The position numbers were made by a program, and so were the translations under genes. From JAJRQY01 sp965224435 (GTDB lineage Bacteria; Actinomycetota; Acidimicrobiia; Acidimicrobiales; SZUA-35), in the NCBI GenBank assembly GCA_965224435.1, contig OZ245048.1, forward strand, positions 4,092,001 through 4,156,000: 64,000 bases of DNA, written 5' to 3'. Under the pieces are notes generated by a model. It ran no database searches. It was given only the letters and a program-made list of their open reading frames with translations, and was not told the origin of the DNA. Numbering within the stretch: the first letter of the stretch is position 1; each line of letters begins with the position of its first letter. Shown here in pieces: positions 34,389 to 44,204 of the stretch.

Positions 34389-35839
34389 GCTTCTCCTCCG
34401 AACACTGCGACATTGCTGAAGAGGCAGGCTGGTGATGCGTGCCCCGTTCCAATGGATTGGTTGAGCTCACCCTTGCCGCACGTAGGTGTTCCCATGGCCA
34501 CCACGCTTTCTTGGTTGCCAACACCCTTGAGGTTGCGCCAGAAGGTGGCCGAGATCCCACGATAAGACGGGTTGCGCACCGTGCCGGTGATCTCGCCGTC
34601 TTCGATCAGCTGTCCATACTCTGAACCGAACTGGAACTTGTTGCGACTGTCGTCGATGGACCAGGAGTTGTTGGTGTGGAAGTAGACACCGTGCTCGATG
34701 CTGGCAATCAGCTCGGCTTCAGTAGATGAGCCTGCTTCTACGTTGAGATTAGCCATGCGGTCAATCGGGGGCCGGTTCCAGCTATTTGCTCGAGCGTTAG
34801 CCACTCCGTCCATACCCGCTCGTTCTTGAGACACTGCTGCCCCCAACGGACGAACCAGGACACCATCCTTGATCAGGAACTCTTTGGAGGCCGGCGATCC
34901 GTCGTCATCGAAGCCGTAGCTGGCCAGTTGACCAGAGATGGTTGGGTCGAAGGTGACATTGAGCAGCTCCGATCCGTATTGGTAGGAGCCGAACATGTCT
35001 GGCTTCACGAAGGTAGTTCCGGCATAGTTCCGTTCGTCACCCAGGATCCGATCCAGCTCCAGCGGATGACCGATCGACTCATGGATCTGCAACACCATCT
35101 GATCTGGGGCCAGGAGCACATCCATAGTTCCGGTTGGGCAGTTGGGTGCATCCAGCAGCTCAACCGCTTGGGCGGCGACGGTCGATGCACTGTCCCCGAA
35201 ACCAAATCGGGCAAGGACTTCGATCCCGCCCTGTCCGCAGTAGGCACCGCTACCGAAGGTGCGGGTTTGGGTGTTGGAGCCTTCGTTGGCTGTGGCCCGA
35301 AGGTTGGGGTAGACGAAGCGGAATGACTGCTGGACTCGACCACCACCGGAGGTGAGGAGGAGGGTGTCGACGTCGCGGCGAACCAGGCCCGCTTCCCAAT
35401 CGACAATACGCTCGTCGCCGCCGAGCAGGCGGGACTGTTGCTGGAGCAAGTCGATGCGGTCGGCCAAGGACATCGAATCCCAGGAAACCTCGACAGGAGA
35501 GGCATACTCACCAACCGGATGACTGAGTGGCGGCTCACTCAGGATTGATCGATCGGCTGTGGCCTTGGCCCAGTAGCGGGCTTTGCTTACTGCCGCTGCC
35601 AACCCTTCGGGGGTGAGATTGTTGGTGGCGGCATAGCCCAGTCCTCCACCTTCCCAGATCGAAACCATCACGCCGGTATCGGTCACGGTTTGCAGGGGCT
35701 CCAGCTGGTCTTGGCGCACAGTCAGGTATTCGGCTGCTTCATCAACCAGGCGGACGGAGGCGTAGCTGACATCGCTTGGTAGGGCATCACGAAGACGCGG
35801 TTCGAGCATCTCGATGGTCGACTGCTGGGTCATGGTCAT
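34385..35839 (-). CDS. tldD: TldD-family metalloprotease
   Basis: About 484 residues, matching E. coli TldD. The zinc motif is present in LQIHESIGHPLELDRI (H-E-x-x-x-H), followed by the conserved NYAGTTFVKPDM and FLIKDGVLVRP. The frame is open to 36139 but that part is antisense to the amidase gene and unlike TldD; ATG 35839 (or 35833) gives the normal N-terminus. First gene of a tldD-tldE operon. No obvious peptide substrate gene lies beside it. Confidence 0.9.
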   Translation of the reverse strand: MTMTQQSTIEMLEPRLRDALPSDVSYASVRLVDEAAEYLTVRQDQLEPLQTVTDTGVMVSIWEGGGLGYAATNNLTPEGLAAAVSKARYWAKATADRSILSEPPLSHPVGEYASPVEVSWDSMSLADRIDLLQQQSRLLGGDERIVDWEAGLVRRDVDTLLLTSGGGRVQQSFRFVYPNLRATANEGSNTQTRTFGSGAYCGQGGIEVLARFGFGDSASTVAAQAVELLDAPNCPTGTMDVLLAPDQMVLQIHESIGHPLELDRILGDERNYAGTTFVKPDMFGSYQYGSELLNVTFDPTISGQLASYGFDDDGSPASKEFLIKDGVLVRPLGAAVSQERAGMDGVANARANSWNRPPIDRMANLNVEAGSSTEAELIASIEHGVYFHTNNSWSIDDSRNKFQFGSEYGQLIEDGEITGTVRNPSYRGISATFWRNLKGVGNQESVVAMGTPTCGKGELNQSIGTGHASPACLFSNVAVFGGEA

Positions 35840-35888
35840 GACCCAAAGCCTAGGGAGCAAAGACCGAGAGCACCAGCCAGTTCCGGTG

Positions 35889-37328
35889 TTAAAGGATTGG
35901 TCGGCGTTGCCAATGGTTGGTTGCGGACTCGATGGCCTTTGCCGCCCGCAGGACCGTGAGGTCTTGCCACGGGCCGCCGATGATCTGTACTCCGACCGGC
36001 AATCCTGCTTCGGTAAAGCCGGCCGGGAGCGATAGGGCGGGCATGCCCATGGTGGTGACTCGACAGCACGAGCGCATCCAGTCGATATAGCGTTCGGATT
36101 CGTGCCCGTCGACCACGGTTGGATACTCCAGATCGGCATCGAAGGGTGAGAGCTGGGTCACGGGCGCCAGCAGGATGTCGTAGTTCTCAAAGAACTGGAC
36201 CGAGTTCTTCCACAATCTTAAAAGTTGAGCTTGTGCCTTAGCTACGTCTTGGCCACTCAGCTGTCCACCCCGCGCGACCTCGTCCTGGATGGTGGCCTTG
36301 GTCAGCTTGATCGAATCGCCCGCAGTGGACAACGGTCCGGTGGCGAAGGCGTAGGAACGCAAGACTCGGAAACACTCATCAGCTCGGGACATGTTCGGCT
36401 CGGCTTCTTGCATCTGCCAGCCAAGACCATCGATGTCGGCGTAGAGGGTGTCGAGGACAGCTCGTACATCGGCTTCAACCGGCAGGCCCCCTAAGTCGGA
36501 AGAGATGGCAACTCGCAGTGGCCGGTCGGGTGGGAGAATCTGATCGGGAAGCTGCAACGCTCGACTGAGCGGATCGGCGGGGTGAGGCTGACCAATCACC
36601 TTGAGCAGCATGACCAGATCATCGACGGTTCGACCCATGGCTCCTTGCATGCCCAGAATTGACCAGTCACCATCAGCACTGGGGACAATGCGCGGTGAGT
36701 TGCGAAAGCCGACCACATTGTTCCAGGCCGCCGGGTTTCGCAACGAGCCACCCATATCGCTGCCATCGGCGATGGCCACCATGTTGGAGGCCAGAGCAGC
36801 GGCGGCTCCCCCCGACGAGCCGCCGGCGGAGCGGGTTCGGTCATAGGGATTGACCGTCGTTCCATACACCGGGTTGAACGAATGTGAGCCAGCTCCAAAT
36901 TCTGGCACGTTGGTTTTTCCCAAGGCGATGGCGCCGGCGTCGGCCATGCGTTGCACCAGGATCGAGTTCGTCGTCGGTTGGTTGTTCTCGAACAAGGGTG
37001 AGCCGAAGGTGGTGGGAAAGTCCTTGGTCAGTTCCAAGTCCTTGTGAGCCGTAACAAGGCCGGCGAGAGGACCGGGGGTTTGCCCATCGAAGATCATTTG
37101 ATCGACAGCGTCGGCCTTGGCCGTTGCTACTTCGGCGTCGAGGGCGACCACCGCATTGACCTCACTATTGACGGACTCAATCTGGCGAAGGTGGGCGTTG
37201 AGCAGCTCTCGCGCCGACACCTCTTTGCGTCCAAGCATTGCCCGTTGTTCAACCGCCGACAGTTCATTCAGGTTTGCCACTGACACATCATCGGCGATTC
37301 GAGCACGGTCAGCAACTTGTGGACCCAT
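35889..37328 (-). CDS. Amidase signature-family enzyme
   Basis: 479 residues. The Ser-cisSer-Lys triad regions are all visible: VTAHKDLELT (Lys), GGSSGGAAAALASNM (signature loop) and ADGSDMGGSLRNPAAW (Ser nucleophile region). Substrate is unknown; the group hydrolyses varied carboxamides. ATG 37328 leaves just 11 bp to the divergent asparaginase gene, so the GTG near 37283 (VSVANLNELS) is a realistic alternative start. Confidence 0.9.
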   Translation of the reverse strand: MGPQVADRARIADDVSVANLNELSAVEQRAMLGRKEVSARELLNAHLRQIESVNSEVNAVVALDAEVATAKADAVDQMIFDGQTPGPLAGLVTAHKDLELTKDFPTTFGSPLFENNQPTTNSILVQRMADAGAIALGKTNVPEFGAGSHSFNPVYGTTVNPYDRTRSAGGSSGGAAAALASNMVAIADGSDMGGSLRNPAAWNNVVGFRNSPRIVPSADGDWSILGMQGAMGRTVDDLVMLLKVIGQPHPADPLSRALQLPDQILPPDRPLRVAISSDLGGLPVEADVRAVLDTLYADIDGLGWQMQEAEPNMSRADECFRVLRSYAFATGPLSTAGDSIKLTKATIQDEVARGGQLSGQDVAKAQAQLLRLWKNSVQFFENYDILLAPVTQLSPFDADLEYPTVVDGHESERYIDWMRSCCRVTTMGMPALSLPAGFTEAGLPVGVQIIGGPWQDLTVLRAAKAIESATNHWQRRPIL

Positions 37329-37339
37329 AGGCTCTTGTC

Positions 37340-38353
37340 ATGAACGAAAGCAATCCTGTGTTGACTCGTTATTGGCGCCACGACCATGTGGAATCCATCC
37401 ATCGAGGATCATGGGTTCTCGTCGATAGCTCAGGGGCCGTTCTGGCTGGAGCCGGCGATCCGGAACAGCCAATCTTTGGCCGCTCCTCGACCAAGAGCTT
37501 CCAAGCCTTGCCCCTAATCGAATCCGGAGCTGCGGATGCCTTTGGCTTGCCGACGGAGTCGATTGCTACCGCCATTGCCTCCCATTCCGGTGAGCCCCAG
37601 CACGACCGTGTGGTCAGCAAGACCTTGCAGTTGATTGGCCTGGATGAGAGTGTGTTGCAGTGCGGTACCCAAGCGCCGTTTGCGTCTTCACAGGAAGACA
37701 AGGCGACGAGGGTGTTGCACAACTGCTCCGGCAAACACGCTGGATTCCTGGCGGTGTCTCAACATCTTGGAGCTGACCCCGCCGACTACCTCAAACCCGA
37801 TGGGCAAGTCCAGACCATGGTTCGTGAGGCCGTGATCGACATTACCGGAGCCGACCCAGAGACCGTGAGTGTGGCCATCGATGGATGTAGTGCTCCGACC
37901 TTTCGCATCCCCTTGCGAGCCATGGCAACCGGCATTGCCCGAGTCTCCAACCCGGACCCTGAGCAGCTGGGTGCAGCACGAGCCGCTGCCTGCGAACGCT
38001 TCATCACCGCAGCAACCGAGTTTCCTGAGTTGGTTGCCGGCTCAGTCGATCGACTCTGTACTGATCTTCTGAAGGTCAGCAAGGGCCGTCTGTTCGCCAA
38101 GATTGGAGCCGAGGGTGTTTACTTCGTCGGAGTTGTCGGAGCAGACCGAGGCTTAGCTCTCAAGATCGATGACGGCGGTATCCGGGCCTTCAGTCCCCTG
38201 CTGGTTCGACTCTTGCAGCAGTGCAACTTGATTAGCGAGGACGAGGTAGCCGGGCTAGGTAAGTGGGCCAGCTCAACCATCCAGAATTGGGATGGCCTTG
38301 TGGTTGGTCGGGTGGAGATGACTGACGCTGTTACCGGACCATCATCTCCCTAG
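37340..38353 (+). CDS. L-asparaginase II family protein
   Basis: 337 residues. RSSTKSFQALPLIESGAADA, ASHSGEPQHDRVV, HNCSGKHAGFL and DGCSAPTF are the conserved blocks of the Asparaginase_II family (bacterial/rhizobial type, unrelated to E. coli AnsB), whose SxxK and Ser residues act in catalysis. It likely releases ammonia from asparagine. It is divergent from the amidase gene, and the pair may form a nitrogen-scavenging unit. Confidence 0.9.
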   Translation: MNESNPVLTRYWRHDHVESIHRGSWVLVDSSGAVLAGAGDPEQPIFGRSSTKSFQALPLIESGAADAFGLPTESIATAIASHSGEPQHDRVVSKTLQLIGLDESVLQCGTQAPFASSQEDKATRVLHNCSGKHAGFLAVSQHLGADPADYLKPDGQVQTMVREAVIDITGADPETVSVAIDGCSAPTFRIPLRAMATGIARVSNPDPEQLGAARAAACERFITAATEFPELVAGSVDRLCTDLLKVSKGRLFAKIGAEGVYFVGVVGADRGLALKIDDGGIRAFSPLLVRLLQQCNLISEDEVAGLGKWASSTIQNWDGLVVGRVEMTDAVTGPSSP

Positions 38354-38793
38354 TTGGCGGCCACTTCTTCGATGACCTCAATCAGTTCGTATCGAAGAGA
38401 TGAACCATCGGCCGGTGGGTCAGCAACCTCTTCTACCGCCACATCAATGACGTAGTCGAAACCTTCAACGAAGGTGAATCCTTCAATCTGGTCATAGAAG
38501 TACTCCGGATCACCGTTCTCAGACTCAGCCACCAACATGCATTTCTGCGGAGCTTCACCGGTGCAGTCCACCAGCTCAGCCCCGATCCACAAGCGGACAA
38601 CCTCTCCGTCAGTATCGGACGTGCTGCTGTCGCCCTCAGTGGCCGAAATCGTTGTCTGCTCGTCAGGCACAGCAGAACTATCAGACGAGCCATCGCCACA
38701 AGCGACAAGGACAAGCGAAAGGCCAAAGAAGCTTGAGACAATCACGTTTTTCTTCACGATGATCTTTCGTTGAGTGGGTTCAAGACCTGACAC
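38350..38793 (-). CDS. Lipoprotein with DUF4377-like domain
   Basis: 147 residues. A signal peptide ends LSLVLVACGDG (lipid Cys at about residue 32). The mature part has DCTGEAPQKCMLVAESE and the IEGFTFVEGFDYVIDV block, then a PPADGSSLRYELIEV end, which is the DUF4377 layout seen in HslJ-linked envelope proteins. Function is unknown. It overlaps the convergent asparaginase gene by 4 bases. The start may be the Met at KKNVIV rather than 38793. Confidence 0.7.
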   Translation of the reverse strand: MSGLEPTQRKIIVKKNVIVSSFFGLSLVLVACGDGSSDSSAVPDEQTTISATEGDSSTSDTDGEVVRLWIGAELVDCTGEAPQKCMLVAESENGDPEYFYDQIEGFTFVEGFDYVIDVAVEEVADPPADGSSLRYELIEVIEEVAAN

Positions 38794-38889
38794 CTTGCCA
38801 AATCCTCACACCACTTCAGACGAACATGGCAGACCTGCAGTTCCCCGACGCCAACAATTCATCACTGCTCTTGAAGAGCATGCGGGGCT

Positions 38890-39822
38890 TTAGTCGACGG
38901 CAACAGCAGCGACCAGGTCAGCGAAGGCTTGGCCCAATGGGGTTCGGGGGTCGCCCAGACCCATCACGATGTCGAAATGGTTGCGGCCTTGGACCTCCAG
39001 CAGACGCGCTTCAGCTCCCGCTTGCTTCATCTTGTAGGCCATCAACTTGCTTTGTCGTTTGAACTCGTCGGTTTCAATCTCACCCCAGGTCAGCAAGCTT
39101 GGCGGCAAACCAGCGAGATTGGCCAGCATTGGACTGTTGCGAATGGCCGCTGCCTGATCGAGCCCGACCGCATCATTCACCGTGGTTCCGATCAACGGTT
39201 CGAGTTCGAACACGCCTGAAATCAGTACCAAGCCTGCTGGAGCAAAGCCAAGTCCACTGGACGACGGGTCTGCTCCGGCCAGACCCATCATGGCACTCAG
39301 GTGCCCGCCGGCCGAGCTACCGGCAATGAAGATGCGCTCGGGGTCATAGCCATAGTCGGATGCCAGGCGGGAAATTAGCCGCAAGGCCTGCCGACACTCA
39401 TCAACAATCTCATCCAGCGTGGCCGCCGGAGCCAGCGTGTAGTCAACCGCAGCGAAGGCCATGCCCTGATCCATGCATCCAGTGGCGGCAAAGAATGACT
39501 CTCGCTTCGACAACAGTTGCCAGTACCCGCCATGAATATAGACCAGCAAGGGAACCGATTCGTCCGCGACATCGGGAACAACCAGGTCAATCGTCTGGGA
39601 CTCACCCGGGCCATAGCGCAACTCAGTCAGATGGTTGCCGGCTTGGGTACACAGCACTCGTGCAGTCTCACTTTCTTGCCCATACGCCTCGATGAAGGGA
39701 GAAAAGTCGCCCCCTATAGCCGAGCTCGGCGAATACTCCCGTTGGCGTTCCGCATCGCTCATCTCTCGCCACTGGAGCCGGACAGGATCAAGGGATGGGT
39801 CAGCGGGTGGGTCAGCAGCCAT
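38890..39822 (-). CDS. Alpha/beta-hydrolase esterase (arylformamidase-like)
   Basis: 310 residues. YIHGGYWQLLSKRES supplies the oxyanion HGG(Y)W motif and FIAGSSAGGHLSAMMG the G-x-S-x-G nucleophile elbow; GRNHFDIVMGL near the end carries the catalytic His. HGGYW is typical of kynurenine formamidase/arylformamidase and BD-FAE esterases. No other kynurenine genes are near, so I leave the substrate open. Confidence 0.85.
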   Translation of the reverse strand: MAADPPADPSLDPVRLQWREMSDAERQREYSPSSAIGGDFSPFIEAYGQESETARVLCTQAGNHLTELRYGPGESQTIDLVVPDVADESVPLLVYIHGGYWQLLSKRESFFAATGCMDQGMAFAAVDYTLAPAATLDEIVDECRQALRLISRLASDYGYDPERIFIAGSSAGGHLSAMMGLAGADPSSSGLGFAPAGLVLISGVFELEPLIGTTVNDAVGLDQAAAIRNSPMLANLAGLPPSLLTWGEIETDEFKRQSKLMAYKMKQAGAEARLLEVQGRNHFDIVMGLGDPRTPLGQAFADLVAAVAVD

Positions 39823-39848
39823 TCCCCAAGCGTAGACTCATTCCCGCT

Positions 39849-40550
39849 ATGGATCTCGCTAACCGATCGTCTGAACCCGAAACTCGTACTGTCCCGCCAA
39901 CGGCTGCCGCCAAGCTGGCCAGGACAGCCATTGCGTTGGCTTGGCTCACCGTGGTCTGGAATCTGGTCGAAGCCGGAGTTGCCCTTTTTGCAGGCCAGTC
40001 GGCTGGCTCAACTGCCCTGATCGGGTTCGGTCTCGACTCACTCATCGAGGTCTCTTCTGCGCTTGTTGTGCTCTGGCAACTGCGCTCCGACATGGCCGAG
40101 GAGCGAGAGCAGCAGGCCCTCAAGCTGATTGCCTTGTCATTCTTCGCTCTGGCCATCTGGGTCACGCTCACCTCGGTCATCACCCTGGTCGGACATATTG
40201 AGCCCGAAGAGTCCAAGACCGGAATTGTTCTAGCCATTGTTTCCCTCATTGTCATGCCTGCCTTGGCGCTGGCCAAGCGCCGGGTTGGTAAGGCAATGTC
40301 GTCGGCAACCGTTGTCGCCGACAGTGCCCAGACATGGTTGTGCACCTCGCTCTCCGCTGTCTTGCTCGTTGGCCTTGTAGCCAACGCCACCCTTGGCTGG
40401 TGGTGGGCAGACCCCGTTGCTGGCCTGATCATCGCCGCGGTGGCGGCCCGCGAAGGCCGTGAGGCGTGGCGGGGTGAGAATTGTTGTGGCCCAGTAGTAA
40501 GCGCCGGAACCAGTAGCTGCTCAACCGAGGACTCTTGCAGCAGTTCCTAG
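39849..40550 (+). CDS. Cation transporter (CDF/TMEM163-like) with Cys-rich tail
   Basis: About 233 residues, six membrane helices. Metal motifs are GFGLDSLIEVSSALVVLW (D-x-x-x-E) and VVADSAQTWLCTSLSAV (D-x-x-Q/T), the shortened CDF variant lacking the large cytosolic domain. The extreme C-terminus (ENCCGPVVSAGTSSCSTEDS then C) has four Cys residues and may bind metal. ATG 39849 is used; the frame is open to 39795 but overlaps the divergent esterase start. Confidence 0.75.
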   Translation: MDLANRSSEPETRTVPPTAAAKLARTAIALAWLTVVWNLVEAGVALFAGQSAGSTALIGFGLDSLIEVSSALVVLWQLRSDMAEEREQQALKLIALSFFALAIWVTLTSVITLVGHIEPEESKTGIVLAIVSLIVMPALALAKRRVGKAMSSATVVADSAQTWLCTSLSAVLLVGLVANATLGWWWADPVAGLIIAAVAAREGREAWRGENCCGPVVSAGTSSCSTEDSCSSS

Positions 40551-40603
40551 GCGTCAGCGCACCGAGTGGCTACGGGCCGAAAGTACCTACGGGCGTCGAA
40601 TGC

Positions 40604-42478
40604 CTACTCGGCCTCGACAACCTCGTCGTCGGCCCGCACCAGGCGATGGTACAAGTCAGAGTACAAACCCTCGCTCGCCAGCAACTCCGCATGCTTGCCT
40701 CGCTCCACCAACTGTCCTTCATCCAACACCAGGATCTGATCGGCATCGGTGATGGTGGACAAGCGATGAGCAATCACCAAGGCTGATCGACCAGACAAGG
40801 CCTGGGCCAAGGCCTCTTGCACCAGTGCTTCATTCTCCGAATCGAGATGACTGGTTGCCTCATCCAGAATCACAATGGCCGGATCCTTCAACAGCATTCT
40901 GGCAATGGAAAGGCGCTGCTTCTCTCCTCCCGAGAACCGATAGCCACGCTCACCAACCACCGTGTCATAGGCTCCCGGCAAGCGAGAGATGGCGTCGTGG
41001 ATCTGTGCCGCCTTACAGACCGCAATCAGTTCGCTGTCAGTAGCGTCAGGCTTGGCGTAGCGCAGATTCTCAGCTATGGAGACATGGAAGAGATGCGGGT
41101 CCTGCACCACAATGCCAATGGACTTGCGCAATGACTCTTGAGTGAGTGAGCGAACATCGAATCCATCGACTTTGACCGCCCCATCCGTGACGTCATAGAG
41201 CCGGGGAACCAGGTTAGTGATCGTGGTCTTACCCGCACCAGACGGACCGACCAGAGCAAACATCTGGCCGGGTTCAATCGTGAAGCTGAGCTTCTGAATG
41301 GTCGGCGCTAAGTCCTCGTCAGACACGGTTGAGCTTGGTGTCTCCAGCGATGGGATGATGGTTTCGGTCGAAAGTGGATATCGGAAAGTCACCTGGTCAA
41401 ATTCCAGCTGCCCTCGGGGGTCGCTCAACACATGGGCGCCAGGCTTGTCCTGGAGGGGTGAGGGACTATCAAGAACCTCGAAGACACGATCGAAGCTGAC
41501 CAGCGCGGTTAGCACATCGATGCGAGCATTCGTCAGTCCCGTCAAGGGTTGGTAAATGCGACCAACCAGCAAACCCATGGTCGCCAACTCACCGGGGGCG
41601 ATGGAACCATCGATGGCAAACCAGCCACCAAGTCCATAGACCATGGCAGTGCCGATGGTGCCCAGCAGTCCGAGGATGACCATGAAACCGCGGGTGAACA
41701 TGGCGGAGCGGATGCCGATGTCTCGCACCGAGGCGGCGCTGTGGGTGAACTCGGCCGCCTCGTCGTCTTGTCGTCCAAAGAGTTTGACCAGCAAGGCTCC
41801 GGACACATTGAACCGCTCGGTCATCATTGAGTTCATGACCGCGTTGTGATCCATGCCATCACGAGTGATCTTCTGCTGTACCGCACCCACCCTGCGATAG
41901 GGCATGACAAAGAACGGAGTGAGAACAACGGCCAAGATGGTGAGGCGCCATTCGAGAATGAGCATGGCAGCCAGGGTGGTGAGCAGGGTGATGGTGCTGG
42001 CAACGACTGTTCCCAGGGTGCTGGTGAGGGCTCGCTGGGCGCCAATGACATCACCATTGAGCCGGTTAGTCAGGGTTCCGGTTTGGGTACGGGTGAAGAA
42101 GGCGATGGGGAGGCGTTGCACATGGTCAAAAAGAGCCGTGCGAAGGTCGAAGATAACTCCCTCGCCAATCTGGGCTGACCACCAGCGTTCGAAGAGAGCC
42201 ATGCCGCTTTGCAAGATCGAGGCACCAACAATGAAGGCGGCATATACGCCAAGCAAGCCCTTGTTCGACTCGGGAATGGCCCGGTCCAGGATGCGGCCAA
42301 ACAGGATTGGCGGCACCAAACCAAGGGCGGCTTGGCCAACAACAGCAACCAAGAAGCCGACAACCATGCTCCGGTACGGGGCGGCGAATCGCCAGACCCG
42401 AGCGGCCGCTTCTTTCTCAATTTTGGTGCCCTTGAGTGAATCACGATCACGGGGCCACATGGCCATCATCTGGTGCAT
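40604..42478 (-). CDS. ABC exporter, fused membrane and ATPase domains
   Basis: About 624 residues. The six-helix exporter domain spans roughly 20-320. The ATPase has ALVGPSGAGKTTITNLV (Walker A), YRFSGGEKQRLSIARMLL (ABC signature) and AIVILDEATSHLDSE (Walker B). It is a homodimeric-type or half exporter for drugs or lipids; the partner and cargo are unknown. The frame is open to 42508. Met 42478 or 42469 fits a normal short N-terminus; no clear ribosome site distinguishes them. Confidence 0.88.
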   Translation of the reverse strand: MHQMMAMWPRDRDSLKGTKIEKEAAARVWRFAAPYRSMVVGFLVAVVGQAALGLVPPILFGRILDRAIPESNKGLLGVYAAFIVGASILQSGMALFERWWSAQIGEGVIFDLRTALFDHVQRLPIAFFTRTQTGTLTNRLNGDVIGAQRALTSTLGTVVASTITLLTTLAAMLILEWRLTILAVVLTPFFVMPYRRVGAVQQKITRDGMDHNAVMNSMMTERFNVSGALLVKLFGRQDDEAAEFTHSAASVRDIGIRSAMFTRGFMVILGLLGTIGTAMVYGLGGWFAIDGSIAPGELATMGLLVGRIYQPLTGLTNARIDVLTALVSFDRVFEVLDSPSPLQDKPGAHVLSDPRGQLEFDQVTFRYPLSTETIIPSLETPSSTVSDEDLAPTIQKLSFTIEPGQMFALVGPSGAGKTTITNLVPRLYDVTDGAVKVDGFDVRSLTQESLRKSIGIVVQDPHLFHVSIAENLRYAKPDATDSELIAVCKAAQIHDAISRLPGAYDTVVGERGYRFSGGEKQRLSIARMLLKDPAIVILDEATSHLDSENEALVQEALAQALSGRSALVIAHRLSTITDADQILVLDEGQLVERGKHAELLASEGLYSDLYHRLVRADDEVVEAE

Positions 42479-42607
42479 CGGAACAAGAATACGAGCGCAG
42501 GGTGACAAGCCGACGGTCTGGCTGGATGTGAAGATCTGGATTCACATATCAGCTCGGCTGCGCCGCAGCCGACACAATCTAGGTAAACCCACGAACCGGA
42601 GCACAAG

Positions 42608-43312
42608 ATGGTGGCATTGCAACGAAGAGTCCTCTTCACCTTGGCGCTCTTGCTGTCTGGCTGTTCAGTCCCCGGAACAGGGACCAGCGACGAACTCACG
42701 GCTACTTGTGGATCAGCGGCATTCCCTACCTATCCGGTTGATCTGGTCTCAGCTGACCAGCTCGCCGCTCCGGCCAAGGCCGCCTACGAGCAACTATTGG
42801 CAAGCTCAGCAGGAGAGAAGCTCACCTACCGAGACTGGTTTATCGTCGAGGAAAACCCCCACGAAGTTGTTCTGGTCGGCTCACCAAACGACTCCAACTA
42901 TCCCTACGGCCAGATCGTGCTCGAGTCGAAAGACGACGGCTACGAGGCAGTCAAGTGGGACTCCTGCGATCTTCAGATCGAACTGGACGGATTCGGAGCA
43001 GCAACCACCGAACTGGATCTTGCTAGCGATCTCAACCCAGAGGTAACAAAGCTTTCGATTCTCATGACCGAACGAGCCTGCGCCGGTGGGGGTGCACTCA
43101 ACGGTCGAGAAGTCATCAACAAGGTGATTGAGACCGAAGATTCGATCCTGCTTGTATCCATGATCGAGTCGAACGAGGGCTTCAGTCATTGTCAAGGCAA
43201 TGATCCGGTTCCCTGGACCATCACCCTGGACGCTCCACTCGGCGATCGAACCATCTTCGACGCTGGCGACCTTCCCCCGACCGAACTCAGTCGTCCAGTC
43301 CAGGGCAAGTAG
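42608..43312 (+). CDS. Lipoprotein of unknown function
   Basis: 234 residues. The signal peptide VLFTLALLLSGCSV gives a lipid Cys near residue 19. The mature protein is acidic, has six Cys that could form disulfides, and shows no domain I recognise. It is divergent from the ABC exporter; an 8-bp perfect hairpin (TCGGCTGC/GCAGCCGA at 42554-42572) lies in the shared upstream region. Confidence 0.7.
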   Translation: MVALQRRVLFTLALLLSGCSVPGTGTSDELTATCGSAAFPTYPVDLVSADQLAAPAKAAYEQLLASSAGEKLTYRDWFIVEENPHEVVLVGSPNDSNYPYGQIVLESKDDGYEAVKWDSCDLQIELDGFGAATTELDLASDLNPEVTKLSILMTERACAGGGALNGREVINKVIETEDSILLVSMIESNEGFSHCQGNDPVPWTITLDAPLGDRTIFDAGDLPPTELSRPVQGK

Positions 43313-43387
43313 CACCACTCTGGATCCAGCTAAGTTTCGCCCCGGTTGAGTGGACACAGCCCCCTTGTCGGGACCAGCATCGTTGGC

Positions 43388-44176
43388 ATGGCCGATGAAC
43401 TCAAGCAGTACCTCAAGCTCTACCAGTCTGTCTTGGGGCAGATTCTGAAAGACGTTCGAGGTCTCGATGACGAGGACGGGACGCAGCCAACTGGATGTGC
43501 TGGTTGGTCAGTCAAGGACCACGTCAGCCATGTCGTCGGGCTCGAGCAATCGTTTGGTGGCGCGCCAGAACCCGACATCAAGGTTCCGGACTACGACCAC
43601 GTCTCCGGTGACTTCGCCCGCTATATGGAACTACATGTCGAAGCCCGACGAGCCCTACCCATCGTCGCCATAGTCGATGAGCTCACCACCATGATCCCCC
43701 GCAGGGTCAGGCAGGTCGAAGCCGCCGTGGCCGAAGGCGACATTGAAGTCGCTGGCCCAATGGGAATCACCAGCAAACTTTCCTCCAGCATCCCCATCCG
43801 AGTTCTTGATCTCTATGCCCATCAGTTGGACATCAGTCGGGCCCTCGGCAAGCCAAGCAAGGTTGATGGGCCAGTGGCCGACTTCGTCATGAGTCGCTGC
43901 TTTGGGGCGTGGTCAGCAATTCTTCCCCGAGAATCCAAGACTGATGGCAGCCTGATGCTGGGCACAACTAACCCGCACCCTCATCAACAGGTCATCAAGA
44001 TCGGCGACGAACCGGATGTGAACTCGGCTCAAGCCTCCATCGTCGGTAGCCGTGACACCATGCTGAAGCTCGCCATGGGACGGGGTGATCTGGATGAAGT
44101 ACTGAACGAAGCGGACGTATCGGGCGATAGTGATCTACTCAACGCGGTGAAACCCCATCTGGCCTTCACCCCTTAG
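43388..44176 (+). CDS. TIGR03083-like (maleylpyruvate isomerase/DinB-fold) protein
   Basis: About 262 residues. GCAGWSVKDHVSHVVGLEQS has the W-S-V-x-D-x-x-x-H block of the mycothiol-dependent maleylpyruvate isomerase N-domain, and VLDLYAHQLDISRALG supplies the second metal-ligand helix. The actinobacterial family is large and mostly uncharacterised; many use mycothiol or bind Zn. The C-terminal part resembles an SCP2/MDMPI tail. Start ATG 43388 is inferred from family N-termini. Confidence 0.75.
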   Translation: MADELKQYLKLYQSVLGQILKDVRGLDDEDGTQPTGCAGWSVKDHVSHVVGLEQSFGGAPEPDIKVPDYDHVSGDFARYMELHVEARRALPIVAIVDELTTMIPRRVRQVEAAVAEGDIEVAGPMGITSKLSSSIPIRVLDLYAHQLDISRALGKPSKVDGPVADFVMSRCFGAWSAILPRESKTDGSLMLGTTNPHPHQQVIKIGDEPDVNSAQASIVGSRDTMLKLAMGRGDLDEVLNEADVSGDSDLLNAVKPHLAFTP

Positions 44177-44204
44177 CGATCAACACCAACCTGTTTGGCC
44201 GGCT

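Noticed and set aside
41904..43046. 380-codon plus-strand open frame
   Set aside because: Antisense to the conserved ABC exporter and then out of frame with the lipoprotein gene; composition is Arg/Ser-rich noise.
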